From Pontibacter mangrovi (GTDB taxonomy: Bacteria > Bacteroidota > Bacteroidia > Cytophagales > Hymenobacteraceae): a stretch of 64,000 nucleotides of DNA. The stretch spans positions 1 to 64,000 of the forward strand of contig NZ_VFRQ01000008.1 of NCBI RefSeq assembly GCF_006385705.1. Direction: 5' to 3'. Of the stretch, positions 16,179-24,830 are shown piece by piece. The notes under the pieces were generated by a model. That model had not been told where the DNA came from. It did not search any database and worked only from the letters and a program-made list of their open reading frames with translations. The first letter of the stretch is position 1. Each line of letters opens with the position of its first letter. The position numbers were made by a program, and so were the translations under genes.

Positions 16179-17426
16179 ATGCATAAAAACCTAACGTTAT
16201 GCCTCTTAGCTATAGCTATGAGCACCTTAAACAGCTGTGATACAGACAAAGACTCTCTACCATCACCAAAGCCTCAACCAGTAATAGTCTCTGACATAGA
16301 TTTTCGGTATGACGTTTCACCTAAAGAAGTACAAGAGTATGAATTTATCTTATCTCAGAAGGATGGTAAAGTATTACTCGACACGATACTCACCTCTCAG
16401 GCAGATCACTCACTTCGAGTAGAATCCACCGATACTTTGTTTGATGTCACCACCGTTATTTTTAACCCGAATAGCGACAACTATTATATTAAAACATATA
16501 GGCAGATAAATCCAGATGACTGGTATTTACGTGAACTTTCATCGTCCAAAAAGTGGGGAGAGTCAGAAAGGTCCACTGTCGTTTATAATAATCTTCCGTC
16601 CTACGACCGAGAGCTTCTATTCATGACCCTGGAGCCCGGGTTCTGGCTAAGTGAATTTGTTGGTAATACACTATCAGTTGAATTTGACAGACTATTACCC
16701 GTAGATACGGCCTATCTTCTGTTGCCCTCTCTTGGAAAGTACCTGTTCACTAACTTAAATTCAAAACACACAAATATAGACTTTTCAGCAGCCGCTAACA
16801 CCGTTAAGCGCAAGTTTAACAAACCTGCGGGCATTTCTAAATTTAAACCGTATTTGAAAGGCTTTCTTAAAGCAGGCAATTACGATAAAGAATTGTGGCT
16901 TTATATGCCGCTCAGCTATCCGAGTGAGGACTACGACCTGCAGTTCCCGCCAACAGGTATAGAGGAATTTGAACTTACGATGGGATATTTGGCTGCCGAC
17001 AAAAGTAGTCACAATTACTATTATCGAGGGCCAAGTATTCCTACTGATATTGAGCTGCTACCCAAGGCAGATTTTACAGTTACAAAAGAAGGTGATGATG
17101 GTTTTACAATCACCTTCGAAGAAGAAAAGCCAACATTTTACAGAGCGTACGGGAATTTTACGCTTGACGGCACCACTTCGAGGTGGAGTATTTACTCCCC
17201 GGTTACACAAACAAATTTAGCTCCTCAAGCCTTTTTAACAAGCTTAAAAAGTAAAATGATGGAAGGTAAAGCCTTATCAGAAGTCACAGTTTCCTTTGTC
17301 AGCTCTTATAAGTTTGAAGGCTATACATATCAGACATACCATGATTATTTGGCTAATCCTGCTGAACTCGCAAAAAGGCAGATGAAACAATCCAGAGTAG
17401 TATCAAAGTCAGTGGAAGATCTATAA
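16179..17426 (+). CDS. hypothetical lipoprotein, 415 residues
   Basis: The N-terminus MHKNLTLCLLAIAMSTLNSC is a lipoprotein signal with lipobox LNSC. A Pro-rich spacer follows (DSLPSPKPQPVIV) and then a long beta-rich region with many Asp, Tyr and Ser. The pattern LSQKDGKVLLDTILTSQADH near residue 60 occurs in Bacteroidota lipoproteins of unknown function. I know no catalytic motif in it. The gene is somewhat more AT-rich than its neighbours and its stop codon lies inside the terminator stem. It is alone, so no operon hints at its role. Confidence 0.75.
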   Translation: MHKNLTLCLLAIAMSTLNSCDTDKDSLPSPKPQPVIVSDIDFRYDVSPKEVQEYEFILSQKDGKVLLDTILTSQADHSLRVESTDTLFDVTTVIFNPNSDNYYIKTYRQINPDDWYLRELSSSKKWGESERSTVVYNNLPSYDRELLFMTLEPGFWLSEFVGNTLSVEFDRLLPVDTAYLLLPSLGKYLFTNLNSKHTNIDFSAAANTVKRKFNKPAGISKFKPYLKGFLKAGNYDKELWLYMPLSYPSEDYDLQFPPTGIEEFELTMGYLAADKSSHNYYYRGPSIPTDIELLPKADFTVTKEGDDGFTITFEEEKPTFYRAYGNFTLDGTTSRWSIYSPVTQTNLAPQAFLTSLKSKMMEGKALSEVTVSFVSSYKFEGYTYQTYHDYLANPAELAKRQMKQSRVVSKSVEDL

Positions 17427-17467
17427 GTCGTATTGTAGCCGCCTTAAAGGCGGCTACAATACGACTT
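17425..17467 (+). terminator. stem-loop overlapping the stop codon
   Basis: The arm starting AAGTCGTATTGTAGCCGCC (17425) is complementary to the segment ending at 17467. The stem is about 19-21 bp with a very short loop. It begins inside the TAA of the 415-residue lipoprotein gene. No strong T-run follows, so it may protect the 3' end or terminate. Confidence 0.6.
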
Positions 17468-17899
17468 GGAGTGAGATGAAGGCCAGCGCTCTTTTTCCCG
17501 GCAGTTATAAAAAACATACAGTAGCATAACTTGCACTCGCCATTGTTCTTCGCGGGCTCCACCACAGGACGCTTCACCTGGAAAGTATAAATGCTCAGTT
17601 GCCATCATTCCGGCTCCCCCAGCCAATCGCTACCGCCTATCTACGCCTGTGCTCGCAATGGGCTATAAAAGAGACCTACCTATCCCTGAATGTTTCAACC
17701 AAAGTATACCTGGCAGGCGATGTTTTTTGTACGATGAGCCACAGCCACTTCCATACTTTTTGCACTAAACTATTTTCGTTTGGTTAAACCCTGCCGCCAG
17801 ATGCACGTACTATGGGGGCAGAAACTGTTCAAAACATAGTAAATTCCCTATCGACACACTTCTCCTCTATTTTACTTATTTCACCCAAATTGTATTTTT
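17468..17899. other. intergenic stretch without recognisable gene
   Basis: About 430 bases. Frames on both strands are short and have no codon bias. The last 80 bases turn AT-rich ahead of the lipoprotein gene at 17900 and probably include its promoter. I see no repeat copy here. Confidence 0.4.
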
Positions 17900-18379
17900 A
17901 TGAAAAAGCTGTTATTTATACCGCTGTGTTTTTCCCTGTTCTTTACTTCCTGCAACAACGACGACGATGAGACGGTTATCCCGGTAGTTTCGGAAATTGA
18001 CGCAGACATGCGCGGCGACTGGACGAATACCTCCATCGAAAGAGTATACTACTCAGACACTGATACCGTGATGTATGCCGATACGGTAGAGCGCAACGCT
18101 AATTTTTACTTCGACGGGCAAAAGATGACTGTTACCCTGCCCGGCAGCTCGGACAAAGACGTGTGGAACTATAGCTTCCCGGACGGAAACGACTCTACAT
18201 ACATCCAACTGCAGCAGGGCTCCGTTACCAATGATTACAAAGTGACTACCATGTCGGACTCTGTGATGGTGTGGGTTGACGAATTGCCTTGGGAGGGTTA
18301 CCCGGCAGAAGCGCCTGACGCGGAGAAGACAACCTCTAAAGTAGGCGTTTATACCTGGACATTTGTTCGCAAGAAATAA
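17900..18379 (+). CDS. hypothetical lipoprotein, lipocalin-like size
   Basis: This 159-residue protein starts MKKLLFIPLCFSLFFTSC (lipobox FTSC) and then has an acidic Asn/Asp run (NNDDDET). The mature part opens with MRGDWTNTSIERVYYSDTDT, the pattern 'l.G.W....' of small lipocalin-like Bacteroidota lipoproteins, with beta-strand alternation throughout. It ends in VGVYTWTFVRKK. The ligand and role are unknown. A terminator follows at 18408. Confidence 0.78.
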   Translation: MKKLLFIPLCFSLFFTSCNNDDDETVIPVVSEIDADMRGDWTNTSIERVYYSDTDTVMYADTVERNANFYFDGQKMTVTLPGSSDKDVWNYSFPDGNDSTYIQLQQGSVTNDYKVTTMSDSVMVWVDELPWEGYPAEAPDAEKTTSKVGVYTWTFVRKK

Positions 18380-18407
18380 TACGGGTATTTACCTAAGCAA
18401 TATAATG

Positions 18408-18434
18408 GCACGGGCTTAACAGTCCGTGCTTTTT
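18408..18434 (+). terminator. short intrinsic terminator
   Basis: GCACGGG at 18408-18414 pairs with TCCGTGC at 18423-18429 (one G-U pair) and is followed by TTTTTG. It lies 28 bases past the stop of the lipoprotein gene. Confidence 0.65.
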
Positions 18435-18521
18435 GTTTAATAGGCTCCCATAGCCAGGGGCATTTGTATCCTGCCGCACAAAGCTCCCGTTGTAGTTACA
18501 ACACCACACACCTAACAAGCT

Positions 18522-18935
18522 ATGAAACAACTTAATAGTATACTTGCCATTGGCATTCTGGCCTGCTCGCTGCTGCTTGGCGGCTGCCAGCGCAATGCTA
18601 CCTCCTCCACCAACACCGACACCGAAAGCGCCGCCTATAAGAGCCTGGCGCCACAGCGCGTAGACATCCGGGGCTCCGTTGTAAGCAGGCACTACAACCA
18701 GGGGCAGGTGATGCTGGAGGTAGAGGCTTTCGGCAGCTCCCCCGATTCCCGCTACGACAGGGCCTATGTACTTGTGCTGCCTACCGCCCAACTCACGGGC
18801 ACCGATGGGCGCAGCATCAGCCTGAACGAATTGCAGATGGGCCAGCAGGTGGCCATTCTGCTGCGCGGCGGCGGCCGCGGGAACTTTGTAGGAATTGGGG
18901 TGGCCCGCAAGCTTTGGGTAGAAGAACGGTATTAG
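18522..18935 (+). CDS. small lipoprotein
   Basis: This 137-residue protein has the signal MKQLNSILAIGILACSLLLG followed by the lipid-modified Cys (LGGC, Cys22). A low-complexity Thr/Ser/Asn spacer comes next (NATSSTNTDTESA). The compact domain begins VDIRGSVVSRHYNQGQVMLE and contains GRSISLNELQMGQQVAILLR, which reads as a small OB-like or SH3-like barrel. Function is unknown. It is separated from its neighbours by a terminator upstream and a MITE-like element downstream. Confidence 0.75.
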   Translation: MKQLNSILAIGILACSLLLGGCQRNATSSTNTDTESAAYKSLAPQRVDIRGSVVSRHYNQGQVMLEVEAFGSSPDSRYDRAYVLVLPTAQLTGTDGRSISLNELQMGQQVAILLRGGGRGNFVGIGVARKLWVEERY

Positions 18936-19007
18936 AACCGCTGCCTTACACCATTCGCCCGGGCTGCTTTTATACTTCAAAAACGGGTAAAGTATGCTTT
19001 GTGTGTT

Positions 19008-19193
19008 ATCATACCAGGATCGATTGAATAATGCGTATGGATCAGTTTCACAGTTTGCCAACAGCCTAAAACCCACCCCTAGAGCGCTACGCGCGCTAGC
19101 TCAAAACGCACGTTTTGGCTAGTCCACAGGAGGGGAATCTGGCTGTAGATTTGTAAAAGGTACTGCGCACGAACTAACTGATAGTGGTATCAT
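19008..19193. mobile_element. MITE-like element, copy 2 (about 186 bp)
   Basis: This is a near-identical copy of 3541-3725, with differences at scattered single positions. The ends are ATCATACCAGGATC and, read on the minus strand, ATGATACCACTATC. The internal hairpin is better preserved than in copy 1: CTAGCTCAAAACG faces CGTTTTGGCTAG. The adjacent AGCGCTACGCGCGCTAGC is also close to palindromic. There is no coding sequence. It lies between a lipoprotein gene and a hydrolase gene. The flanks 18936-19007 and 19194-19430 hold nothing else I can name. Confidence 0.7.
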
Positions 19194-19430
19194 GCGCTGG
19201 TTACGCTAACAGGTGCGGCCATACTTCCTGCGGCAGGTTACTTATCTTCAAGCTCATATTTCTTCCACCCCTCATACTTTGCTCCTATAGCTTTATAAAA
19301 TTGATTTCCTGTACGGATTCGCTTCTTTCTGTCCGATGCCCAAAGCATTTAACCTTCCAAGGCACTGCTGAAATTTTGCTCCATTTTCTTAACTTCACCT
19401 CCATCTCATCTTAAACAAAACAACCTGTGC

Positions 19431-20498
19431 ATGAAAAACTTTAAGCTTTTGTGCCTGATTGGGCTGCTTCTGCTCGCTCAGGCCTGCTCCTCCCCTTCCG
19501 GGCAAACCGCCTCCACTGAAAACCCCGCACCCGACCAAAGCAGTTTCCTGGACTACTCCGGCCTGGAGTCTGAGTTAAGCGGCGGCGCCCGCATGATCCG
19601 GATCAGTACGCCTAAAGGCGAGTTTGACGTATGGACGAAGCGCGTGGGCAACAACCCCACCATGAAGGTACTGCTGCTGCACGGCGGCCCCGGCGGCACG
19701 CATGAGGCGTTTGAGTGCTTTGATAGTTACCTGCCCAAGGCTGGCATCGAGTATTATTACTACGACCAACTGGGCTCCCACTACAGCGACCAACCAAACG
19801 ACACCAGCCTCTGGAACATTCCACGCTTTGTGGAGGAGGTGGAGCAAGTGCGCAAGGCCCTGAAGCTGGACAAGAGCAATTTTTACCTGCTGGGCCACTC
19901 GTGGGGCGGCATTCTGGCCACCGAGTATGCCCTGAAGTACCAGGACAACCTGAAAGGCCTGATCATCTCGAACATGGTGTCGAGCATACCGAGCTATAAC
20001 AAGTATGCCGATGAGGTGCTGGGGCCGCAAATGCCAGCCGAGGTGCTGACAGAGATCAAGGCGATCGAGGTTAAGAATGACTTTACGAACCCGCGCTACA
20101 TGGAGCTGCTGATGCCGCACTTTTATACCAAGCACGCGCTCCGCATGCCGCTGGAGCAGTGGCCGGAACCGGTGATGCGTATGTTCAACCACATGAACCA
20201 AACGGTATACGTGCAGATGCAGGGGCCCAGCGAGTTTGGCATACGGGGCAACGCGTCGCTGCTGCACTGGGACCGGTCCAAAGACCTGCCGCAGATAAAC
20301 GTGCCTACTTTAACCATCGGCGGCGAGCATGATACCATGGACCCTAAGCACATGGAGTGGATGGCCAGCCAGTTTCCGCATGGCCGCTACCTCTACTGCC
20401 CCAACGGCAGCCACATGTCCTTCTACGACGACCAGAAAACATACTTTGCCGGCCTCGTGGATTTTATAAAAGACGTTGACCGTGGCGAAGAAATGTAA
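19431..20498 (+). CDS. proline-iminopeptidase-type alpha/beta hydrolase, lipoprotein
   Basis: This 355-residue protein begins with a lipoprotein signal (LLLLAQAC, Cys near 19), so it is anchored outside the cytoplasm. The hydrolase fold has the oxyanion-loop motif LLHGGPGG near residue 82, the nucleophile elbow GHSWGG near residue 160 (Ser), the acid Asp in GGEHDTMDP near 300, and the catalytic His in NGSHMSFYDD near 328. HGGPG is typical of proline iminopeptidases and related S33 peptidases. The order and spacing are complete, so it is likely active on small peptides or amides in the periplasm. It is a single gene. Confidence 0.9.
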   Translation: MKNFKLLCLIGLLLLAQACSSPSGQTASTENPAPDQSSFLDYSGLESELSGGARMIRISTPKGEFDVWTKRVGNNPTMKVLLLHGGPGGTHEAFECFDSYLPKAGIEYYYYDQLGSHYSDQPNDTSLWNIPRFVEEVEQVRKALKLDKSNFYLLGHSWGGILATEYALKYQDNLKGLIISNMVSSIPSYNKYADEVLGPQMPAEVLTEIKAIEVKNDFTNPRYMELLMPHFYTKHALRMPLEQWPEPVMRMFNHMNQTVYVQMQGPSEFGIRGNASLLHWDRSKDLPQINVPTLTIGGEHDTMDPKHMEWMASQFPHGRYLYCPNGSHMSFYDDQKTYFAGLVDFIKDVDRGEEM

Positions 20499-20563
20499 TC
20501 GGAAAGGCGGCCGATCCGCAAACTAAAAACCGCAAAAAACTAGTTTAGCAGCACAGCACAGCG

Positions 20564-20581
20564 CTGCAGGTTGACCTGCAG
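20564..20581. other. short palindrome
   Basis: CTGCAGGT, TG, ACCTGCAG forms an 8-bp dyad between the hydrolase gene and the convergent terminator. It may be a protein-binding site or chance. Confidence 0.3.
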
Positions 20582-20640
20582 TTCGGCCAGTAAAACCAGG
20601 GTTTATCAACCTAACTCCTGACCTCACTGGTCACCCTATA

Positions 20641-20676
20641 ACAGGAAGAGCCGCTGAAATCAGCGGCTCTTCCTGT
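20641..20676. terminator. convergent 17-bp-stem terminator
   Basis: ACAGGAAGAGCCGCTGA (20641-20657) is complementary to 20660-20676, around a 2-base loop. It lies between the plus-strand hydrolase and the minus-strand disordered protein and can serve both. Confidence 0.75.
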
Positions 20677-20701
20677 TGTGGTTTATCAAAAGCTGGGACG
20701 C

Positions 20702-21265
20702 TTAATAGTCATTGGCCCAGCGGCCTAGGCCACGGCGGTCTTCGTCGCGGCTGTACCAGTTTCTTTCCAGCGACCTATCCTCTCTGTGGCTGTGGCGCGC
20801 GGTTCTGTCGTAATCGCCGGAGCCGAAATGGAAGTCGCGGTCTGTGCGGTTTTCGTAGTTGCTGCGGCCATACATGCGGTCGCGGTCATAAGAGCCGTAG
20901 GGCTGCCCAAAGCTGCTGCGCTCTCGGTTTCTGTCGCGGTCGTTGCGGTACATATCCTCGTTGCTGTAGCGCCCGCTGTAGTCGCGGTTACGGTTCCAGT
21001 CATTCTCATCGTTATACCTGCTGCCGGTGCTGTAGCTTCTTCCGCTTCGGTTCATGCCATAGTCGCTCTCTTGCCCGCCCTCGTGGTAAGAGCGCCTGGG
21101 GTGATAGTCGCCGTGGCCCCTTTCGTGCTGGTAGTGCTGCTCAAAATCGTCTGTCAGGTTGCGGGCGTGGTGGTAATGCGTGTCGTCGTTGCGATAACCT
21201 TCATAACGGTCATAGTCTAAGCCATACGCGTTGCGGTCATAGCGATCTCTTTCTCGTCTGTCCAT
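20702..21265 (-). CDS. Arg/Tyr/Asp-rich intrinsically disordered protein
   Basis: I start it at the ATG 21263-21265 (MDRRERDRYDRN). The 187-residue product consists almost wholly of Arg, Asp, Tyr, Gly, Asn, Ser and His, with motifs such as DRYE, GYRND, YGRS, SYDRDRMYG and NRDYSGRYS. It has no hydrophobic core and no signal peptide. That composition predicts a disordered, highly soluble protein in which Arg and Tyr could act as stickers for condensates. A similar protein, not identical in order, is at 35726-36415. Stress-related hydrophilic proteins of this kind are common in Bacteroidota, but the role here is inference. The antisense strand also has a long Ala/Val-rich frame, which is an artefact. 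Confidence 0.75.
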   Translation of the reverse strand: MDRRERDRYDRNAYGLDYDRYEGYRNDDTHYHHARNLTDDFEQHYQHERGHGDYHPRRSYHEGGQESDYGMNRSGRSYSTGSRYNDENDWNRNRDYSGRYSNEDMYRNDRDRNRERSSFGQPYGSYDRDRMYGRSNYENRTDRDFHFGSGDYDRTARHSHREDRSLERNWYSRDEDRRGLGRWANDY

Positions 21266-21464
21266 AGTTCTTAATTTTGGTTTAGTGCGAAAAACATTTT
21301 TGTATATAAACGACATCACAGCCTTACGGTTTTATTCAGGGAGGCAGGAGAAGGTGAGGCAGCGGGGAAATAACGATAGCCAGCTTTAAAAACGCTTTAG
21401 GCAAACGGTTTCCAAAGTATAAAACAGCCACCTGCTTATCTTGCACCTCCGTTTTATACTTTTC

Positions 21465-21968
21465 CTATTCCTGTGGTTCTGTGTCGCGCACGCGGCCGGC
21501 CAGTATTTTGAACAGGATGTAGAGCACGGCAAAGACAGCCATGGCGATGAGGGCCCAGCGCTTTTTGCGGTTCATCTCGCGCCAGTAGTCGCGGTCTGCC
21601 TCGGCCTGCTGCAGGCGCTCCCGAATGGCCTGGTTCGCCAGCTGCTCGGTTTTCAGCTCCCGCGTCAGCGAGTCCACCTGCACGGTGTCGGGTAAGTAAA
21701 CGATCCGGTTCAGGACGGTTTGGGCTTGCGAAGCTGCCGCAACAGCAGGAGGAAGTACCCAGCTCCGCACCGTTAGTGGGTCGGGCACAAGTTTGCCGGC
21801 AAGGGCAGGCCCGGAGCTGTACACAGCCGGTGGATAGAACCGAATGGCGGGGTAGCCCGTGGCGGCTTTTACCTGAGCAGGCACGGGAGGGTTGGCGCCG
21901 TTCTGCTCTTCGGCCCCGCGTTGTGTGGCACAGCTGCAAAGCAGCATCAACAGGAATATCCGTCTCAT
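21465..21968 (-). CDS. lipoprotein with coiled coil and C-terminal membrane helix
   Basis: With the start at 21966-21968 the protein has 167 residues and opens MRRIFLLMLLCSCATQRG, a short lipoprotein signal. A Pro/Ala-rich linker follows to about residue 80. The heptad-like helix DSLTRELKTEQLANQAIRER, continuing LQQAEADRDYW, predicts a coiled coil. The segment KKRWALIAMAVFAVLYILFK is one membrane helix near the C-terminus. The layout (lipid anchor, coil, membrane span) recalls spanin-like or envelope-bridging proteins, but no family was recognised. The gene is GC-rich and host-like. Confidence 0.65.
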   Translation of the reverse strand: MRRIFLLMLLCSCATQRGAEEQNGANPPVPAQVKAATGYPAIRFYPPAVYSSGPALAGKLVPDPLTVRSWVLPPAVAAASQAQTVLNRIVYLPDTVQVDSLTRELKTEQLANQAIRERLQQAEADRDYWREMNRKKRWALIAMAVFAVLYILFKILAGRVRDTEPQE

Positions 21969-22142
21969 TGGCAAAGGGTATAGGTTTGGGCGCACGCTTA
22001 GCTTGTACGGCTAATTCGCCAGAACTGCTGCCTGCACGCCATAAAGCTTGTGCCCGCCCCACAAGGCAGCTTTCGCTGCGTATAAAGCATGGGTAGAGCC
22101 AATCGGTTTGTGGCGCAGCACGTATAGCCTTGCTTAGTACTC

Positions 22143-22928
22143 ATGGACCTCTCCAAAAAAATCATGTATAACCTGAACAGCATTCTGATCGTGGCTCTTC
22201 TGTTCGTGCTGATCCTGCTGGCCAACGAAGGCGGCTACTGGCTCGGGCACTACTTCCAGACCAGGACCGACGAGGATGTGAAGAACCACACCAACACCAT
22301 TCAGGCCGGTACATTGGGCCTGCTGGCACTTATACTTGGCTTTACCTTTAACATGGCCCTGCAGCGCTACAACTCACGCAGCGAGGCCGTGATTGACGAG
22401 GCCAACGCCATCGGCACGGCGCTCCTGCGCACCCAGCTGTTGCCGCAGCCCTACGACAGCCTGACGCATGCGCAGCTGCAAAAGTATATTACCTTGCGCC
22501 TGGCAGTCAGCAACACCGGCACCGCCTCCGTAGACGAGCTGCAGCGCCTGAACCAGGAAACCCGCAAGCTGCAGAATGAGATCTGGATTAGCGCCGTAAA
22601 AGCCGCCCGCCTTGACCCCAGGCCCGTTACCACCGGCTACTTCATCAGCTCGCTCAACGGCATGATCGATACCTACGGCTTGCGCAATGCGGCCCTGCAA
22701 ATGCACGTGCCTGAGATCATCCTGTACCTGCTTTTTATCGTGTTTGCCATGTCCGGGGCACTGATGGGCTACGCCAGCGGCCTGGGCCGCAAAAGAACGA
22801 CCCTTCCCACCATGACGATGTCTTTCCTGATCTGCCTGGTGGTGTTCATCATCATCGACCTGGACCGGCCCAAGCGGGGCATCATTAAAGTGAAACAGGA
22901 AAGCATGCAGCAGCTGCAGCAGGAGTAA
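22143..22928 (+). CDS. DUF4239 / bestrophin-like membrane protein
   Basis: This 261-residue protein has membrane segments at about 10-30, 60-80, 185-205 and 218-238. The pattern TLGLLALILGFTFNMALQRY followed by SRSEAVIDEANAIGTALLRT matches the DUF4239 'bestrophin-like' family, in which the second helix is followed by an invariant 'R...v..EAnAIGtayLR' motif. Family members are thought to be channel-like, but function is not established. It is divergent from the preceding lipoprotein gene and has no operon partner. Confidence 0.82.
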   Translation: MDLSKKIMYNLNSILIVALLFVLILLANEGGYWLGHYFQTRTDEDVKNHTNTIQAGTLGLLALILGFTFNMALQRYNSRSEAVIDEANAIGTALLRTQLLPQPYDSLTHAQLQKYITLRLAVSNTGTASVDELQRLNQETRKLQNEIWISAVKAARLDPRPVTTGYFISSLNGMIDTYGLRNAALQMHVPEIILYLLFIVFAMSGALMGYASGLGRKRTTLPTMTMSFLICLVVFIIIDLDRPKRGIIKVKQESMQQLQQE

Positions 22929-23074
22929 CATACTTGCTTATGCTTAAAAGTATACATTTAAGGGCTAAATAGCCAGTCCCTTTTACTTGCCACGCGGCAG
23001 CTGCCCGAGTTTTGATCTTCAGGCATATTTCAGAACTTTACGCATACAAGCACCACACCCCTACCCTGTACCGC

Positions 23075-23782
23075 ATGAACCGCTTCTTTACGCCAGAACA
23101 GACTGCTGCTTTGCTGCAAACCCTCGAGCAAGCACACGTGCCCACCGCTTACGACCATGCCAAACACCGGCTGGCCCTGCTGGATGATAACGGAGAGGAG
23201 CTGGCGTTCCTACGGTTGCCCATTACCCAACAGTATGGTAACGGGCTTGCGGAAACAAAAAAGACGAACTACGTTATCCTCCTGATACAGGCGGGCAACT
23301 GCGCCATGGGCTATTTTGAGAATGGCGTGAACCTCGACCACAAAGTATACCGCTCTTACATGGTGCGCAAAAAGCAGGGCAAGAGCCAAATAAAGTACCT
23401 TAAGACAAAAGGGAAATCGAGGGCGGGCTCCAGGGTGCGCTTAGGCGAAACGGCGGAGTTTTTTGAGAACATCAACGGCCGGCTGCAGGATTACTTTGAG
23501 GAGCATGAAATTGACCGCATTGCCATCAGCTGCTCCAAAACGCTGCTGCCATACTTGTACAGCTCTAAAGTGCCCACCCCTTTCCAGAAGCAGGACCCGC
23601 GCCTGCTCAAAATCCCGAAGCACATCCACACACCCATTTACGAGGTGCTGCTGGACGCCAACCGGTATTTGCAGCGGGGCGAGTTGGTATTTGAAGAAGC
23701 ACAGCTAAGTATGGTGGAGCGGCTTATTGAAAGTGCCCGGCTAGGGCCAGCCGATGCCGAAGAGGAGGAAGAAAATGAGTGA
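23075..23782 (+). CDS. probable Vms1-like release factor (VLRF1 domain)
   Basis: With the ATG at 23075 the protein has 235 residues. The segment YMVRKKQGKSQIKYLKTKGK and the following SRAGSRVRLGETAEFF match the core of the Vms1/ANKZF1 release-factor domain, whose eukaryotic members read roughly 'RrKqGGSQ....GkansAGs.lRryNE'. Gln105 in GKSQ corresponds to the glutamine needed for peptidyl-tRNA cleavage. Downstream, HEIDRIAISCSKTLLPYLYS fits the 'D.I.....k....lf' strand. VLRF1 proteins free nascent chains from stalled 60S or 50S ribosomal subunits. The protein is small, lacks other domains and ends in an acidic tail. The assignment is by motif recognition only. Confidence 0.7.
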   Translation: MNRFFTPEQTAALLQTLEQAHVPTAYDHAKHRLALLDDNGEELAFLRLPITQQYGNGLAETKKTNYVILLIQAGNCAMGYFENGVNLDHKVYRSYMVRKKQGKSQIKYLKTKGKSRAGSRVRLGETAEFFENINGRLQDYFEEHEIDRIAISCSKTLLPYLYSSKVPTPFQKQDPRLLKIPKHIHTPIYEVLLDANRYLQRGELVFEEAQLSMVERLIESARLGPADAEEEEENE

Positions 23783-23856
23783 GGAGCCTAACGGTTTATA
23801 CTTCCCGCCACGCTCCCCAACATGATTTATACTTGTATTAACTTAACCTGAGTTGC

Positions 23857-24726
23857 TTACTCTTCTTTCCGCAGCTTTTCCAGTTCCCGCATGTCCTCAT
23901 CCGTCAAATTGATAGAGGCAGCTTTAACGTTTTCTTCCAGGTGCTTTACCTTAGAGGTACCCGGAATAAGCAGGATATTTGGGGATTTGTGCAGCAGCCA
24001 GCTGAGCGCCACCTGGTAGGGCGTCGCCTCATGCTTTTGCGCCACGCGGCTCAGCGGCTCCAGCTCCCCGATGTTGCCGGCGTTGATGGGGTTCCAGGGG
24101 ATAAAAGCCATGTCCTGCGCTTCGCAATAAGCCAGCTCATCCTCCCACTTCCGGAAGTCCACGCTATACTTGTTCTGCACCGACACCACCTTTACATACT
24201 CCTGCGCCTTCTTTATCTGGTCCACATCCACCTCCGACAGGCCAATGTGCTTCACAAGCCCCTCTTCCTGTACCTGCTGCAGAAACTCCAGCGTTTTCTC
24301 ATACGGCACCTCCGGGTCTACCCGGTGCAGCTGGTAAAGGTCTATCCTATCGAGCTTTAGCCGCTGCAGGCTGCCTTCCAACGCCTTGCGCAGGTGGTTG
24401 GGGTGCGCGTTAATGGGCCATACATTAGGGCCGGTTCTTGTTAAGCCGCCCTTGGTAGCGATCACCAGGTTTTTAGGGTACGGGTACAGCGCCTCGGCAA
24501 TCAGTTCTTCGGAAACGTTGGGGCCGTAGCTATCGGCTGTATCAATAAAGTTGATGCCCAGTTCCACCACGCGCTTCAGCACGCGCAGCGCCTCGTCTTT
24601 GTCTTTGGGTGGCCCCCAGATGCCTTCGCCGGTAATGCGCATGGCCCCGAAGCCCATTCTTTTCACTTCCAGGTCGTTGCCAATCTTAAAGGTTTTCGGA
24701 TTGGATACAGTTGTGTTATCTGCCAT
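23857..24726 (-). CDS. aldo/keto reductase
   Basis: This 289-residue TIM-barrel oxidoreductase has the AKR signatures INFIDTADSYGPNVSEEL (active-site Asp and Tyr), LVIATKGG (catalytic Lys), DLYQLHRVDPEVPYEKTLEF (active-site His) and LLIPGTSKVKHLEENVKA (NADPH-binding). The IPGT-S-K segment and the LSWLLHKSPNILLIPG strand place it near the bacterial AKR13/AKR11 subgroups that reduce a broad range of aldehydes. The substrate cannot be told. It lies downstream of the zinc alcohol dehydrogenase operon but is separated from it by a terminator at 24790-24822. Confidence 0.93.
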   Translation of the reverse strand: MADNTTVSNPKTFKIGNDLEVKRMGFGAMRITGEGIWGPPKDKDEALRVLKRVVELGINFIDTADSYGPNVSEELIAEALYPYPKNLVIATKGGLTRTGPNVWPINAHPNHLRKALEGSLQRLKLDRIDLYQLHRVDPEVPYEKTLEFLQQVQEEGLVKHIGLSEVDVDQIKKAQEYVKVVSVQNKYSVDFRKWEDELAYCEAQDMAFIPWNPINAGNIGELEPLSRVAQKHEATPYQVALSWLLHKSPNILLIPGTSKVKHLEENVKAASINLTDEDMRELEKLRKEE

Positions 24727-24789
24727 AGTTAATTTTCTTCCAGTAAGTTTATACTTTGATCACGCAGCATAAAGCCTGCGCTAAGAAAA

Positions 24790-24822
24790 AGGCCATGGCC
24801 CTTTTTGTAGTGACCATGGCCT
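24790..24822 (-). terminator. terminator after the alcohol dehydrogenase operon
   Basis: AGGCCATGG (24790-24798) is complementary to 24814-24822. Read on the minus strand the stem is followed by TTTTTC. It lies just past the stop of the 161-residue gene. Confidence 0.65.
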
Positions 24823-24830
24823 GTTAAAGA

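Noticed and set aside
20786..21220. 144-residue Ala/Val-rich plus-strand frame
   Set aside because: It is the antisense shadow of the Arg/Tyr/Asp-rich gene: the GC-skewed simple codons give Ala/Val on the other strand.
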